Of a stretch of DNA of 46,568 bases, positions 7,378 through 16,094 are shown one piece after another. The notes beneath the pieces are model-generated. The model was not told the DNA's origin. It saw only the letters and a program-made list of their open reading frames with translations, and made no database searches. A program made the translations under genes and the position numbers. Origin of the DNA: Streptomyces sp. SID10853 (lineage in GTDB: Bacteria > Actinomycetota > Actinomycetes > Streptomycetales > Streptomycetaceae); assembly GCF_010548145.1 (NCBI RefSeq), contig NZ_JAAGLN010000026.1, positions 1 to 46,568 of the forward strand, given 5' to 3'. The number at the start of each line of letters is the position of its first letter. The first letter of the stretch is position 1.

Positions 7378-8862
7378 TCAGCCGGCCGATTCCTCCGGGA
7401 GCGGGGCGCCGGACCGCGCCGGGCGCGAGCTGCGCCACGCCGTCGCCGGCAGGGGTGTGCGGCCACGGTGCACGGTCCTGCTGACCACGATCATGAGTAC
7501 GAAGTTGAGCACCCCGCTGATCAGGCCGATGTTGACGCCGTACGTGTCGACGTGCCCGTAGTAGAGCCCCAGCGCCAGGACCGTACCGCCGATCAGGCCG
7601 GCCGACACGCCCACGGCCCGGATACCGCGCATGAAGAAGACGGCCATGGTGCCGGGCACGAGCTGCACGCCGACGTAGTAGAGCAGGTTGAGGATCGTCA
7701 CCAGCAGGGTCGGCGAGGTGTAGAGGGTCAGCAGGATCGACAGGCAGAAGAACAGCATGATCCCGGTGCGGACCCAGAACCGCTGCCGCCGCTCGGGCAT
7801 GTCCGGTACGACGTTGCGGCTGATGAGGCCGCCGAGGCTGAGACCGCCGAAGGCCAGGACGAAGATCGCTGACACGAACGCGGCTCCGGCGACGAGTCCG
7901 ACCAGCCAGGGCGGCAGGATCCGCATGGCGGTGACGATGAAGACGCTGTTCGGGTCCTTCACATGCGGCAGCCTGTCGACGGCGAAGTATGTCGCGATGA
8001 TCAGGAACGGGTACATCAGCATGTAGAGCGGGAACCAGACGTACTGCTTCTTCAGCGCCCGCTCCGATTTCGCGGTGAAGGCGTGCGTGCCGGCCGTCTG
8101 GGAGCCGGTGCCGCCCGCGGGCACCATCTGCGCGATGATCGTGGTCAGCGTGAACAGAAACGCCGACGGAGGGACGGAGTCGGCGACGAAGGCCGGGCGC
8201 TGTACGGCCGTCGAAGCGGCGGCGTCGAAGATGTCGCCCACCCCGCCGGTGCTGACGAGGATGGCCGCCACCGCGACCACGAAGATCGCGATCATCATCA
8301 GCGCGTCCTTGAGAGGGGCGAGCGTCGCCTGCTGGCGCATCCCGCCGAACACCACGCACAGCAGCGCCAGTACGGAGGCGATGATCAGCGTCAGCGTCGA
8401 TGAGATGTGGATGCCGGCCCCGGCGATCGCGTAGGACAGCCCGGCGAAGCTGTACTGCGCGCCGAACAGCGCGCCGATGAACGTCACGAAGAAGATGACG
8501 ATCTCCAGCGTCCGGCTGTCGAAGTGGCGCCGGAACACGTCGGCCTGGGTCATCGCGTCGTAGCGCCGTCCCACCCGGTTCCAGTACGGGGCGAGGAAGT
8601 ACGCCACCGGCCAGGCCAGCACGATGTACCCCAGGAACCACATCGCGTAGCTGAACCCCTTGGCGTACACGCCGGAGGGAAAGGCGACCAGTGTGCCGAT
8701 CGTGTAGAACTCACCCGCCGAGATGAAGAACAGCGTCCAGCTGCCGAACGACCGGTTGCCGACCAGCATCTGGTCGAGGGTGACCCGCTTGACGAGAAAC
8801 GTGCCGATGACGGCGATGAGTACCGCGATCGCGACGATGCCGATGAAGACGGTTGTCTGCAT
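7378..8862 (-). CDS. Sodium:solute symporter family transporter
   Basis: A 494-residue integral membrane protein of the SSS family, with about 13 hydrophobic segments. Family signatures include FFISAGEFYTIGTLVAFPSG near residue 45 and the QMVPAGGTGSQTAGTHAF region near 240. These carriers import organic solutes such as monocarboxylates, pantothenate or proline with sodium. The ATG at 8862 is chosen because GAGGAG lies five bases upstream and the ATG forms an ATGA overlap with the stop of the DUF3311 gene; in-frame GTGs at 8865 and 8868 fall too close to that site. The DUF3311 partner is typical of monocarboxylate-type members. Substrate is inferred, not seen. Confidence 0.92.
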   Translation of the reverse strand: MQTTVFIGIVAIAVLIAVIGTFLVKRVTLDQMLVGNRSFGSWTLFFISAGEFYTIGTLVAFPSGVYAKGFSYAMWFLGYIVLAWPVAYFLAPYWNRVGRRYDAMTQADVFRRHFDSRTLEIVIFFVTFIGALFGAQYSFAGLSYAIAGAGIHISSTLTLIIASVLALLCVVFGGMRQQATLAPLKDALMMIAIFVVAVAAILVSTGGVGDIFDAAASTAVQRPAFVADSVPPSAFLFTLTTIIAQMVPAGGTGSQTAGTHAFTAKSERALKKQYVWFPLYMLMYPFLIIATYFAVDRLPHVKDPNSVFIVTAMRILPPWLVGLVAGAAFVSAIFVLAFGGLSLGGLISRNVVPDMPERRQRFWVRTGIMLFFCLSILLTLYTSPTLLVTILNLLYYVGVQLVPGTMAVFFMRGIRAVGVSAGLIGGTVLALGLYYGHVDTYGVNIGLISGVLNFVLMIVVSRTVHRGRTPLPATAWRSSRPARSGAPLPEESAG

Positions 8863-9152
8863 CACCACTCCTCACTGGCGCCGGAACCGGCGTCGGAACC
8901 GGTGTCGAACCCGGCGTCGAACTCCTGGTGGACCGGGCCGTCGATGGCGTACCAGCAGATCGCCAGGCACACGGACGTGAACACGAACGAGCTGAAGATC
9001 CAGAAATACAGGAAGGGAAATCCGAAGATCTTGACCGAGACGCCACCGAGCAGGAAGGGCGCCACGGCGACGTAGAGGAAGGGAACGACGAGTCCTATGA
9101 GGACGCTGAGGGCGGTGCGCTTGCCCGACGGCCGGGCGGTTGGCGACGGCAT
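8862..9152 (-). CDS. DUF3311 membrane protein, symporter partner
   Basis: A 96-residue protein with two predicted membrane helices (about residues 14-35 and 43-68) and an acidic C-terminal tail containing a repeated GFDTGSDAGSG-like stretch. DUF3311 proteins are encoded immediately before SSS symporters in many actinomycetes and are thought to be small accessory subunits. Here the stop overlaps the symporter start by four bases, so they are translationally coupled. The ATG at 9152 has GAAAGG at normal spacing. The Gly/Asp/Ser tail is encoded by short repeats and is probably flexible. Confidence 0.88.
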   Translation of the reverse strand: MPSPTARPSGKRTALSVLIGLVVPFLYVAVAPFLLGGVSVKIFGFPFLYFWIFSSFVFTSVCLAICWYAIDGPVHQEFDAGFDTGSDAGSGASEEW

Positions 9153-9328
9153 GGGACACCTTTCATGGGGCTCAGCTCGGGTTTCATGCGGCTCAGCTCA
9201 GGGAGACGAGGTGCCGGCTCCGGTCGACTGCACTCAGGTGTGGACGGACTCGCCCCCTCGGTACGGCCCTTGACGGCCTCGGCACGGTGTGCGGCGCACG
9301 CACAGGAGCAGCGTCGGCGGGGGCCCGG

Positions 9329-10366
9329 TCAGCCGAGCAGGACCTCGGCGAGGCGGTCGGACACCGACCGCAGTTCGGCGTCGGCCCTTCCGCCCCCGGC
9401 GACGATGATCACCAGACCGCTGGTGTCCGCGTCCCGCCAGTCACCGTCGGTGGTGACCTCCAGCCGTCCGCCGGCGTACTGGACCACCGTGCGGGCCCGC
9501 GGGCTGTCGGCGCAGCGGACGACACCCTTGAGCCGGACCACCGACACCGGCAGCTCCCGCAGAGCCGCCAGCAGCGCGCTCCGGTCCACCGGTCCGGCGC
9601 CGGTCACCGAGGCGCTGCGATGCACCGTCCCGTGCGCGTCCGGTTCGGCCGCAGCCGGGTCGGCCGAAGCCGGTTTGGCCGAAGCCGGGTCGCCCGGGGC
9701 CGGTTCACCCAAATCCAGGTCGACCGGGGCCGGTTCACCCAAGTCCGAGTCTCCCGGGGCCTGTTCACCCATAGCCGGGTTGGCCGGGGCAGCAGGCAGC
9801 AGGTCCTTGAGGTGCACGTCACCCCCGGCGGACTCCACCACCCTGGCATCGGCCGCGTGCTCCCGGCAGCGCCGCCGGGCGTCGGCGAGACCCGCCTGCC
9901 CGGCCAGGTCCGCCTTGGTCAGCACCACGATGTCCGCCCGGGTCAGCTGCCTGGCCACGGTGTCCCCGACGAACTCGTCACGCAGCAACCGCGCGGCGGC
10001 CGTGCTGTCCGCGCAGACCACGGTGGCGCCCGGCGTGAAGCCCGGGTAGTTGCCCCAGGTCCGCAGCGCCGCCGGGTCACCGACACCGCTGGTCTCCACC
10101 ACCACATGGTCCAGGTCACCACGCCCGGCCAGGCGTGTCATCACCGCGGATGTGTCGTCCTGGAGGCTGCAGCAGATGCAGCCGTTGCTCAGCTCCACGG
10201 TGTCATCGGTGGCCGATGTGATCAGCCTGCGGTCGATGTTGACCGCCCCGAAGTCATTGACCACCACCGCGATCCGCGACCCCCCGGCGGCCGCCAGCAG
10301 ACCGTTGAGCAGGGTCGTCTTGCCCGCTCCCAGATAGCCTCCGATGACCGTCAGCCGCGCGGTCAC
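9329..10366 (-). CDS. CobW/COG0523 GTP-binding metallochaperone
   Basis: A 345-residue G3E GTPase of the CobW family, proteins that deliver zinc or another metal to client enzymes. Walker A is GGYLGAGKTT (residues 9-18), the metal-binding CICC motif is at 63-66, ETSGVGDP follows near 91 and the guanine-specificity TKAD is at 150-153. A CobW C-terminal domain occupies about 260-345. Between the two domains, residues 199-246 form an unusual linker of about four and a half decapeptide repeats (LGEPAPxDxx). The start is GTG, with only one base between it and the stop of the upstream amidohydrolase. That tight linkage suggests the metalloenzyme is the client. The usual His-rich linker is missing. 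Confidence 0.9.
   Translation of the reverse strand: MTARLTVIGGYLGAGKTTLLNGLLAAAGGSRIAVVVNDFGAVNIDRRLITSATDDTVELSNGCICCSLQDDTSAVMTRLAGRGDLDHVVVETSGVGDPAALRTWGNYPGFTPGATVVCADSTAAARLLRDEFVGDTVARQLTRADIVVLTKADLAGQAGLADARRRCREHAADARVVESAGGDVHLKDLLPAAPANPAMGEQAPGDSDLGEPAPVDLDLGEPAPGDPASAKPASADPAAAEPDAHGTVHRSASVTGAGPVDRSALLAALRELPVSVVRLKGVVRCADSPRARTVVQYAGGRLEVTTDGDWRDADTSGLVIIVAGGGRADAELRSVSDRLAEVLLG
9629..9772 (-). repeat. 30-bp in-frame tandem repeat coding a decapeptide linker
   Basis: Within the CobW-like gene, consecutive 30-base units encode MGEQAPGDSD, LGEPAPVDLD, LGEPAPGDPA, SAKPASADPA and a partial AAEPDA. Copies decay towards the 3' side. The period of 30 keeps the reading frame, so copy number can change without breaking the protein. 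Confidence 0.85.
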
Positions 10367-10367
10367 C

Positions 10368-12032
10368 TCAGGCCCCGTGGACGGTCGACGCGTGGTGCGC
10401 CCCGCCGACGACGGTACCCAGCACGTCGATGTCGCCGATCTCCTCGGCCGGGACCGTCAGCGGGTCGGCGTCCAGCACCGCCAGGTCGGCGAACTTGCCC
10501 GGCTCCACCGAGCCGACCTGGTGGTCCATCTTCAGCAGATAGGCACCGCCCAGGGTGACCGCGTTCAGGGCCTGTTCGGCGGTGATGCGCTCATGGACAC
10601 CCATGACCCGGCCCGACACGGTACGCCGGGTCACCGCATGCTTGACCGTCGCCAGCGGCGACAGCGGCGTGACCGGTGTGTCGCAGTGCAGCGAGAACGG
10701 AACGCCGCAACGCAGCGCGGTGGCCGTGGCGTTCATCCGGGCGGCGCGGTCCGGACCGACGGTGACGTCGATGTGCTGGTCCCCCCACGCCCAGATGTGG
10801 TTGGCGAAGATGTTGGCGCACATACCCAGCGCCGCCATCCGCTTGTACTGCGCGGGGGTGGTCATCTGCGAGTGGGTGACGGTGTGCCGGTGGTCCGGGC
10901 GCGGGTGCGCGACGAGGACCTTCTCCATGGTGTTCAGGAAGAGTTCGGTGGCCTGGTCGCCGTTGCAGTGCACATGCACCAGCAACCCAGCCCGGTGATA
11001 GGTGCTCAGCGCGGCCTCGAACTCGGTGGGCGAGACGATCCAGATGCCGTTCGGCCGGTCGCCCAGATAGCCGGGCTCCTGCAGCCGGGCGGTGAAGCCC
11101 TGGATCGAGCCGTCGAGCATCAGCTTGACGTGCCCCATACGCAGCTTGCCCGTGCTGCGCTCACGCAGTTCGAGCAGTCTGGCGGCGGCCTCGGCGGGCA
11201 TCACGCCGCCCTTGCCCGCGCCGAAGTGGAACACCGACAGCCGGGCCGGGAAGTCCTCGGTCACCGCCTCCAGATACGGCGTCATCGTCTCGTCCGCCAT
11301 CAGCTGCATCGAGCCGAGGTCGGTCACCGTCGTGGTTCCGGTGTTGACGGCGTCCTGGCCGAAGCCGCGGATCGCGTCGGCGGTGATCCCCCCGGTGATG
11401 CCGCCGCCGGTCTTCTGCTGCACCAGCGACATGGCCGCCCATTCCCGCAGCTCCCCGGTCGGTGTGCCGTCCGCGTGCTTGACCACGCCCTCCACCTGGG
11501 TGGCACGGTCCACCCCGCCGAGCTTGAGCGCGGCCGAATTGACCGCGGCCAGGTGCCCGTTGGCATGCAGGACATGGACCGGCCGTACGGTGGACACGGT
11601 GTCGAGCTCCCGCGCCAGCACCGTGTCCCCGGGGTAGTAGATCGGGTCGAGACCCCACGCCAGCAGCGGCACCGCCGGATCGGCCGGCAGCCGCTGCTCG
11701 GCGCCGCGCAGCCGCTCCAGGATGTCGGCGACCGTCGCACAGCCCGGCCACCGCCGGCCGTCCGGTGATGTCCGGTCGAAGCGGCCGACGTAGGCGTTCT
11801 CCCACATCCCGCCGGAGCCGGCGTGGCTGTGGGCCTCGACGAACCCGGGCAGCAGCACCTTGTCGGCGTAGCGGTCGTCCACCACGGCCCCGGGGAACGC
11901 CCGCAGCTCGGCGACGGAGCCGACCGCGCGGATACGGGCGCCGCGCACCGCGACCGCATCGGCCTCCGGCCTCGCCGGATCCATGGTGCGCACTGTCCTG
12001 GCCGGATAGATGATGGTCTGCTGCTCGTCCAC
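10368..12032 (-). CDS. YtcJ-like metal-dependent amidohydrolase
   Basis: A 554-residue amidohydrolase-superfamily enzyme. The first metal-binding motif is HSHAGSGG at about residues 68-75, after LLPGFVEA. Later elements are MLDGSIQGF near 300, HCNGDQATE near 343, HTVTHSQMT near 371 and SLHCDTPVTPLSPL near 448. The C-terminal beta-sandwich region has GSVEPGKFADLAVLDADPL, which is diagnostic for the superfamily. The start is GTG at 12032 with AAGGGG seven bases upstream. Members hydrolyse amides, cyclic ureides or similar bonds with a zinc or other divalent centre. Coupling to a CobW-type chaperone supports metal dependence. The substrate is unknown. Confidence 0.9.
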   Translation of the reverse strand: MDEQQTIIYPARTVRTMDPARPEADAVAVRGARIRAVGSVAELRAFPGAVVDDRYADKVLLPGFVEAHSHAGSGGMWENAYVGRFDRTSPDGRRWPGCATVADILERLRGAEQRLPADPAVPLLAWGLDPIYYPGDTVLARELDTVSTVRPVHVLHANGHLAAVNSAALKLGGVDRATQVEGVVKHADGTPTGELREWAAMSLVQQKTGGGITGGITADAIRGFGQDAVNTGTTTVTDLGSMQLMADETMTPYLEAVTEDFPARLSVFHFGAGKGGVMPAEAAARLLELRERSTGKLRMGHVKLMLDGSIQGFTARLQEPGYLGDRPNGIWIVSPTEFEAALSTYHRAGLLVHVHCNGDQATELFLNTMEKVLVAHPRPDHRHTVTHSQMTTPAQYKRMAALGMCANIFANHIWAWGDQHIDVTVGPDRAARMNATATALRCGVPFSLHCDTPVTPLSPLATVKHAVTRRTVSGRVMGVHERITAEQALNAVTLGGAYLLKMDHQVGSVEPGKFADLAVLDADPLTVPAEEIGDIDVLGTVVGGAHHASTVHGA

Positions 12033-12290
12033 GGTGCTACCCCTTGGCTTCGTTGTCGGCAGGCTCAGGCGGGCACGCCGCCGATGACCAGCTCCGCACG
12101 GTGGCAGGCGGCCCGGCCGGCGCTCCTCACGAAAGACGAGTGATGCGAGTAACTAGCACCGGTAACCTTCCGTCCGGGTGCCTCTTCTGGCCAGATCCAG
12201 ATCGGCCCCGCCTGACAGGACCAGGCAGCGCTTCCCGAAGGGGGCGCGGTTCAGGGGTCCAGGGGTTCAGCAGTCGGGCAGTTCAGCGGT

Positions 12291-13022
12291 TCAGCGGGGG
12301 AAGAGCTCGAAGGTGACCGCGGGCCTGCCGCCGAACCGCGCGGACGCCGCCGTGGCGTTCCCGGTCAGGAACGTACGGCAGTACGTCTCGGGGTCATCGT
12401 CGGTCAACGCCTCGATATAGGTGCGGTGTTCGAGCAGGGAACGCACCGAACGCTCCAGCCCACCGGTCACGTCCACCGCGTGCGTCGGCTCGGATGAACC
12501 GGCCACCGCCACCCAGCGCACGCCGTCCCACGGCTGGAGCCCGCGCGCGGCGAGCTCGGGGAAGATCCAGCGGTTTCCCGCGTCGCCCGCCGCGTCGAGC
12601 ACGGCCCGCCCGACCGCCGTGTGGTCCGGCGTGTTCCAGGCGGTGCCGCCCCAGGTGTCCCGGTGGTTGAGCGTGATGACCAGCTCGGGCCGGTACCTGC
12701 GGATGGCGGCCGCGATGTCCCTGCGCAGTCCGGGACCGTACTCGATCACTCCGTCGTGGTGGTCAAGGAACTCGACCGACCCCACGCCGACCACCGCCGC
12801 GCTCGCCCGCTGCTCGCGCTCGCGCAGCGGACCGCACCGGGCGGGCTCGATGGTGTCGATGCCCGCCTCACCCCGGGTGGCGAGGAGGTACGAGATCTCC
12901 CGGCCCTCGTCCGTCCACACCGCGACGGCGGCGGCGCAGCCGTACTCCAGGTCGTCCGGGTGGGCGACGACCGCGAGCGCGCGCTCCCACTGGGCGGGCA
13001 TGGGTTCCAGCTGCTCGGTCAT
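12291..13022 (-). CDS. PIG-L family deacetylase
   Basis: A 243-residue LmbE/PIG-L zinc deacetylase homologue, a family that removes acetyl groups from GlcNAc-type substrates in mycothiol, glycolipid and antibiotic pathways. The AHPDD metal motif is at residues 20-24, and a second histidine region is NHRDTWGGTAWNTPDHTAVG near 125-145. The C-terminus ends TFELFPR. Start is uncertain: ATG at 13022 gives a standard N-terminus, but a GTG at 13040 is also in frame and neither has a strong Shine-Dalgarno. The gene follows the S33 hydrolase by 40 bases on the same strand, likely as its operon partner. Not MshB itself as far as motifs show; substrate unknown. Confidence 0.85.
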   Translation of the reverse strand: MTEQLEPMPAQWERALAVVAHPDDLEYGCAAAVAVWTDEGREISYLLATRGEAGIDTIEPARCGPLREREQRASAAVVGVGSVEFLDHHDGVIEYGPGLRRDIAAAIRRYRPELVITLNHRDTWGGTAWNTPDHTAVGRAVLDAAGDAGNRWIFPELAARGLQPWDGVRWVAVAGSSEPTHAVDVTGGLERSVRSLLEHRTYIEALTDDDPETYCRTFLTGNATAASARFGGRPAVTFELFPR

Positions 13023-13061
13023 AACCGCATGATCGCCCACCCGGTCGCCGGGGGCAACGGC

Positions 13062-14360
13062 TCAGACCTCGCCCCGGACCAGTGCGAGCAGCCGGTCGAG
13101 CACCCGCGGCCCGCCGGCCCTGAGCCCGTCGTGCTCGAACTCGTCGGTGACCCAGGTGCGCAGGCCCCGGATGGACCGTGCGGTGCGCAGGGCCTGTTCC
13201 GTGTCGACGTACATGTCGTCGTGGTAGACGGCTGCGGCGACCGGCACCTCGTTCGCCGCGAGCCGGGCCGTGTCGTACAGCCGGGGCCAGTCCGTACGGG
13301 CGGCCAGCAGCTCCGCGGTCTCGCGCAGCGGGCGCAGCGCCGGGTCCACATCGAAGTGCCAGGGGTGCACGGACTCGCCGGTGAAGGGCAGCGGGGCGTC
13401 GCCTGCGAGCGCCGTGTCGGCGTCGAAGGCGGGGAATTCGGCGCGCACCCGCTCCGCCGACCAGTCGGTGGGGCGGCTGTCCTGGCCGTAGATCGCCTCG
13501 TGGACCAGCGCGTACAGCGGGTGCGCGGCGAAGGACAGGGCGGCGTGCACCCTCTCCTGGAAGGAGTCGGACAGCTGCGGGCCCTGCGGGGTGTCGACGA
13601 ACGCGTCCTCCAGGAGGTAGTGCAGCGCGTGGCTGCCGTCCCCGCCGCCCAGTGCGATGCCCAGGGACTGGAAGGCTTCGACGGTGAGGGTGTAGCCGCT
13701 GTTCAGCACCGGCCGGTCGGCGCGCAGGAAGGCGGCGATGCGGCGGGCGTTGGCCACGTCCTGCGGGTAGCGGGCGTAGTGCGCGGCCGTCTTGCGGGCG
13801 ATCCGCGGGTAGGCGGCCCGGTAGACGTCGTCGGCGTGCCCGTCGAGCGTGGGGAGACCGCCGGTGATCAGGGCGGCGGCAAGGCCCTCCGGGGCTGCGG
13901 ACAGATAGCGGACGGCGCAGAACCCGCCGAAGCTCTGGCCGAGTACGGTCCACGGGGCGCCGCCGGTGAGCCGGGGGCGGATGAGTTCGCAGTCCCGGAC
14001 GATGGAGTCGCTGCGGAAGTGCGCCAGATAGCCGGCCTGCTCGGCGGGACCGCCGCGCAGCGGAAGCGTCTGGCGGTTGACGGGCGTGGACGCTCCGGTG
14101 CCGCGCTGGTCGAGCAGCAGCACCCGGAACTCCCGCACGGCGCGGCCCAGCCATGCCTGCTTCCCGTGGAACCGGTTCGCACCGAACCCGGGGCCGCCCT
14201 GGAGGTAGACCAGCCAGGGCAGACCGGCGTCCGTCTTGTCGGAGGCGACGACCTCGCGGGCGTACAGCTCGATCTGCTCCCCGTCCGGCCTGGTGTGGTC
14301 CAGCGGGACCTGGAACCGGTGGTCGGTGAGGGTGAGGCCGGGCTGGTGATAGCGGGTCAT
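13062..14360 (-). CDS. S33 family alpha/beta hydrolase (prolyl aminopeptidase-like)
   Basis: A 432-residue alpha/beta hydrolase of the proline iminopeptidase group. The oxyanion-hole motif QGGPG is at residues 54-58, DQRGTGAS at 84-91 and the nucleophile elbow GQSFGG at 141-146 (Ser143). Near the C-terminus AAVYHDDMYVD probably supplies the acid, and EFEHDGLRAG the histidine. It has no signal peptide, so it is probably cytoplasmic. The ATG at 14360 is preceded by AGGAG at five bases. It would release N-terminal residues from small peptides or act on related amides. It likely shares a transcript with the PIG-L deacetylase downstream. Confidence 0.9.
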   Translation of the reverse strand: MTRYHQPGLTLTDHRFQVPLDHTRPDGEQIELYAREVVASDKTDAGLPWLVYLQGGPGFGANRFHGKQAWLGRAVREFRVLLLDQRGTGASTPVNRQTLPLRGGPAEQAGYLAHFRSDSIVRDCELIRPRLTGGAPWTVLGQSFGGFCAVRYLSAAPEGLAAALITGGLPTLDGHADDVYRAAYPRIARKTAAHYARYPQDVANARRIAAFLRADRPVLNSGYTLTVEAFQSLGIALGGGDGSHALHYLLEDAFVDTPQGPQLSDSFQERVHAALSFAAHPLYALVHEAIYGQDSRPTDWSAERVRAEFPAFDADTALAGDAPLPFTGESVHPWHFDVDPALRPLRETAELLAARTDWPRLYDTARLAANEVPVAAAVYHDDMYVDTEQALRTARSIRGLRTWVTDEFEHDGLRAGGPRVLDRLLALVRGEV

Positions 14361-14389
14361 CGGTGCTCCTGATCGGACGTACGGCACCT

Positions 14390-14619
14390 TCATGATCCCC
14401 CATACCCGCCGGGCCGGTCCGGCCGGTGGGCCCCAGCGCTCCGGGTACGGGGCCGGGCCGGCGGGTGGCCCCCAGCGGTCCGGACACATCGGCCATGGGC
14501 CCCGAGCCGCCCGGGGCAGGCCGGCCAGTGGCCATCAGCCTTTCGGGGCCGTCCGGCCCGTGGGCACCACGGGTCCCGGGGCCGGTGCGGCCGGTGGCCC
14601 GGACACGCTCCGGCCCCGG
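14390..14619. repeat. GC-rich degenerate repeat tract
   Basis: This intergenic stretch consists largely of imperfect copies of a GGCCGGTGGGCCCC-like unit (GGCCGGTGG, GGCGGGTGGCCCC, GGCCAGTGGCC, CCGGTGGCCC). It lies between the start of the S33 hydrolase gene and the end of the isomerase-like gene. No promoter or coding signal was found within it. It may act as a structured transcriptional barrier, but that is speculation. Confidence 0.5.
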
Positions 14620-16044
14620 TCAGCCGCCGACCTCCACCAGTTCCGGGCCGCCGAGACCGGCCAGTGCCCGCAGGTCGGGCAGCAGCCGCCCGGTGGCGAG
14701 CGCCCAGTGGTGCCCGACGCCGCTCGCGCTCCAGGTGTCGGTCCACTCCCCCGGGTCCACTCCGAAGTCGACCCGGGACGTGGTGTTGCCGATCTTCAGC
14801 CGCGGGCCGCCGACGACCTCACCCTCGGCGGCGACGATCCGGTAGCGGCCGTCGCGGGTCTGCCCGAGCCCGACCAGGGTGACCGGGCCGTGCCTGACGT
14901 CGAACTCCACGGAGACCCCCCAGCCGCGCTTGCCGTGGAACACCCCGAGGCCGCGCAGTAGCGGGCGGCCGTCACTGATGGCGAGATGGCCCGGGCCGTC
15001 GTGGCCCATCTCGACCACACCCGCCCGGAAGTCGAGCGCCTGGAGTTCGGTGAAGGAGCCGCCGGCACCGAGCCGGTCGGCGATCAGCATGGCGAGCGAT
15101 GTGCGCAGTTCGTACTCGCCGCAGACCGGCACCCCCCGTGCGGTCAGCAGCGAGGCGCCCAGGATCAGCCCGGCGCCCAGCCGTTCGTGGATGTCGCCGT
15201 CGAGGCCCCGGTGGTAGTACGCGAGCGAGTCCAGGTCGAAGTCGGCGACGAGCCGGTCGAGACCGGCGGACACCCTGGCCGCCCACGCCAGGTCGTCGGG
15301 CGCGACGGAGCCGTCGATCTCGAAGAGCCGCCGGGCCTCCGCCAGCCTCGCCTCCACCGCGGCGTCGTCCGCCTGCTCGACCCTGACCCGCAGATCGTCG
15401 GTCTCCAGCACCTCGACATGCCCGCCGAGGCTGCCCGGCACCATGGTGAGGTCGGTGGACACGTCGTACATCCCCGGATAGAGGTGCCCGAGCAGCCCGT
15501 GCCGGCCGTGCCGCAGCACGGCCCGCACCCCGGCCGCCCGGACCCAGCGGCCGATCCGCTCCCAGGCCCGGTCGTCCTCCAGATGACCCGAGACCGAGCG
15601 GAACTCGACGCCCACCCGCGCGAAGGTGTTGGCCATCTCCGGCAGCGGACAGGCACCGCAGTACGCCAGCCAGTCCCCGGTGCCGAAGGTGTCGTGGTCC
15701 ATCACCTCGGTGGGCTGGAGATTGACGAGCAGAACGGGAGCGCCGCTGCGCTGCGCCACCGGGACCAGCATGGTGGCGGTGAGATACGTCGCGACGAAGC
15801 AGACGATGAGGTCGCAGCCCGCGGTGCGCAGCCGCTCCGCCGCATCGGCGCCCTCCTGGGCGTCGGAGATGAACCCGGCGTCCACCACATCGGCGTCGAG
15901 CCCGCCGAGCCGCTCCGCCACCCTGGCCGCGGAGCGGCGCAGCCGCGGGAGCAGCTCAGGGAACTGCGGCCAGTAGGCGCCGAGTCCGCCCGCCACAAGT
16001 CCGACCTTGGTCCTGCGGGCGACGGCGGGTGTGCGTGCGCTCAT
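14620..16044 (-). CDS. L-fucose/L-arabinose isomerase family protein
   Basis: A 474-residue protein of the fucose/arabinose isomerase fold. The N-terminal half has the Rossmann-like pattern of the family (KVGLVAGGLGAYWPQFPELL, then CDLIVCFVATYLTATMLVP). The central region includes GEYELRTSLAMLIADRLGAGGSF near 313, and MGHDGPGHLAISDGRP near 350 matches the metal/substrate portion of arabinose isomerases. It would interconvert an aldose and ketose with a divalent metal, but family members with uncertain substrates are common. It is the last gene of a sugar ABC operon, 51 bases after the binding-protein gene, so it should act on the imported sugar. The start follows GGGAGC. Confidence 0.82.
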   Translation of the reverse strand: MSARTPAVARRTKVGLVAGGLGAYWPQFPELLPRLRRSAARVAERLGGLDADVVDAGFISDAQEGADAAERLRTAGCDLIVCFVATYLTATMLVPVAQRSGAPVLLVNLQPTEVMDHDTFGTGDWLAYCGACPLPEMANTFARVGVEFRSVSGHLEDDRAWERIGRWVRAAGVRAVLRHGRHGLLGHLYPGMYDVSTDLTMVPGSLGGHVEVLETDDLRVRVEQADDAAVEARLAEARRLFEIDGSVAPDDLAWAARVSAGLDRLVADFDLDSLAYYHRGLDGDIHERLGAGLILGASLLTARGVPVCGEYELRTSLAMLIADRLGAGGSFTELQALDFRAGVVEMGHDGPGHLAISDGRPLLRGLGVFHGKRGWGVSVEFDVRHGPVTLVGLGQTRDGRYRIVAAEGEVVGGPRLKIGNTTSRVDFGVDPGEWTDTWSASGVGHHWALATGRLLPDLRALAGLGGPELVEVGG

Positions 16045-16094
16045 GGTGTCCAGTGCTCCCGTCCTGTCAACGGCTCAGAGGCCGAGCCGGTGGC

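Noticed and set aside
4976..8641. Very long open frame on the minus strand (over 1,200 codons) continuing upstream of the second acyl-CoA dehydrogenase
   Set aside because: Only the last 405 residues look like a protein family. The rest is Arg/Gly-rich out-of-frame reading of the quinone reductase and symporter genes, a known artefact of high-GC coding DNA.
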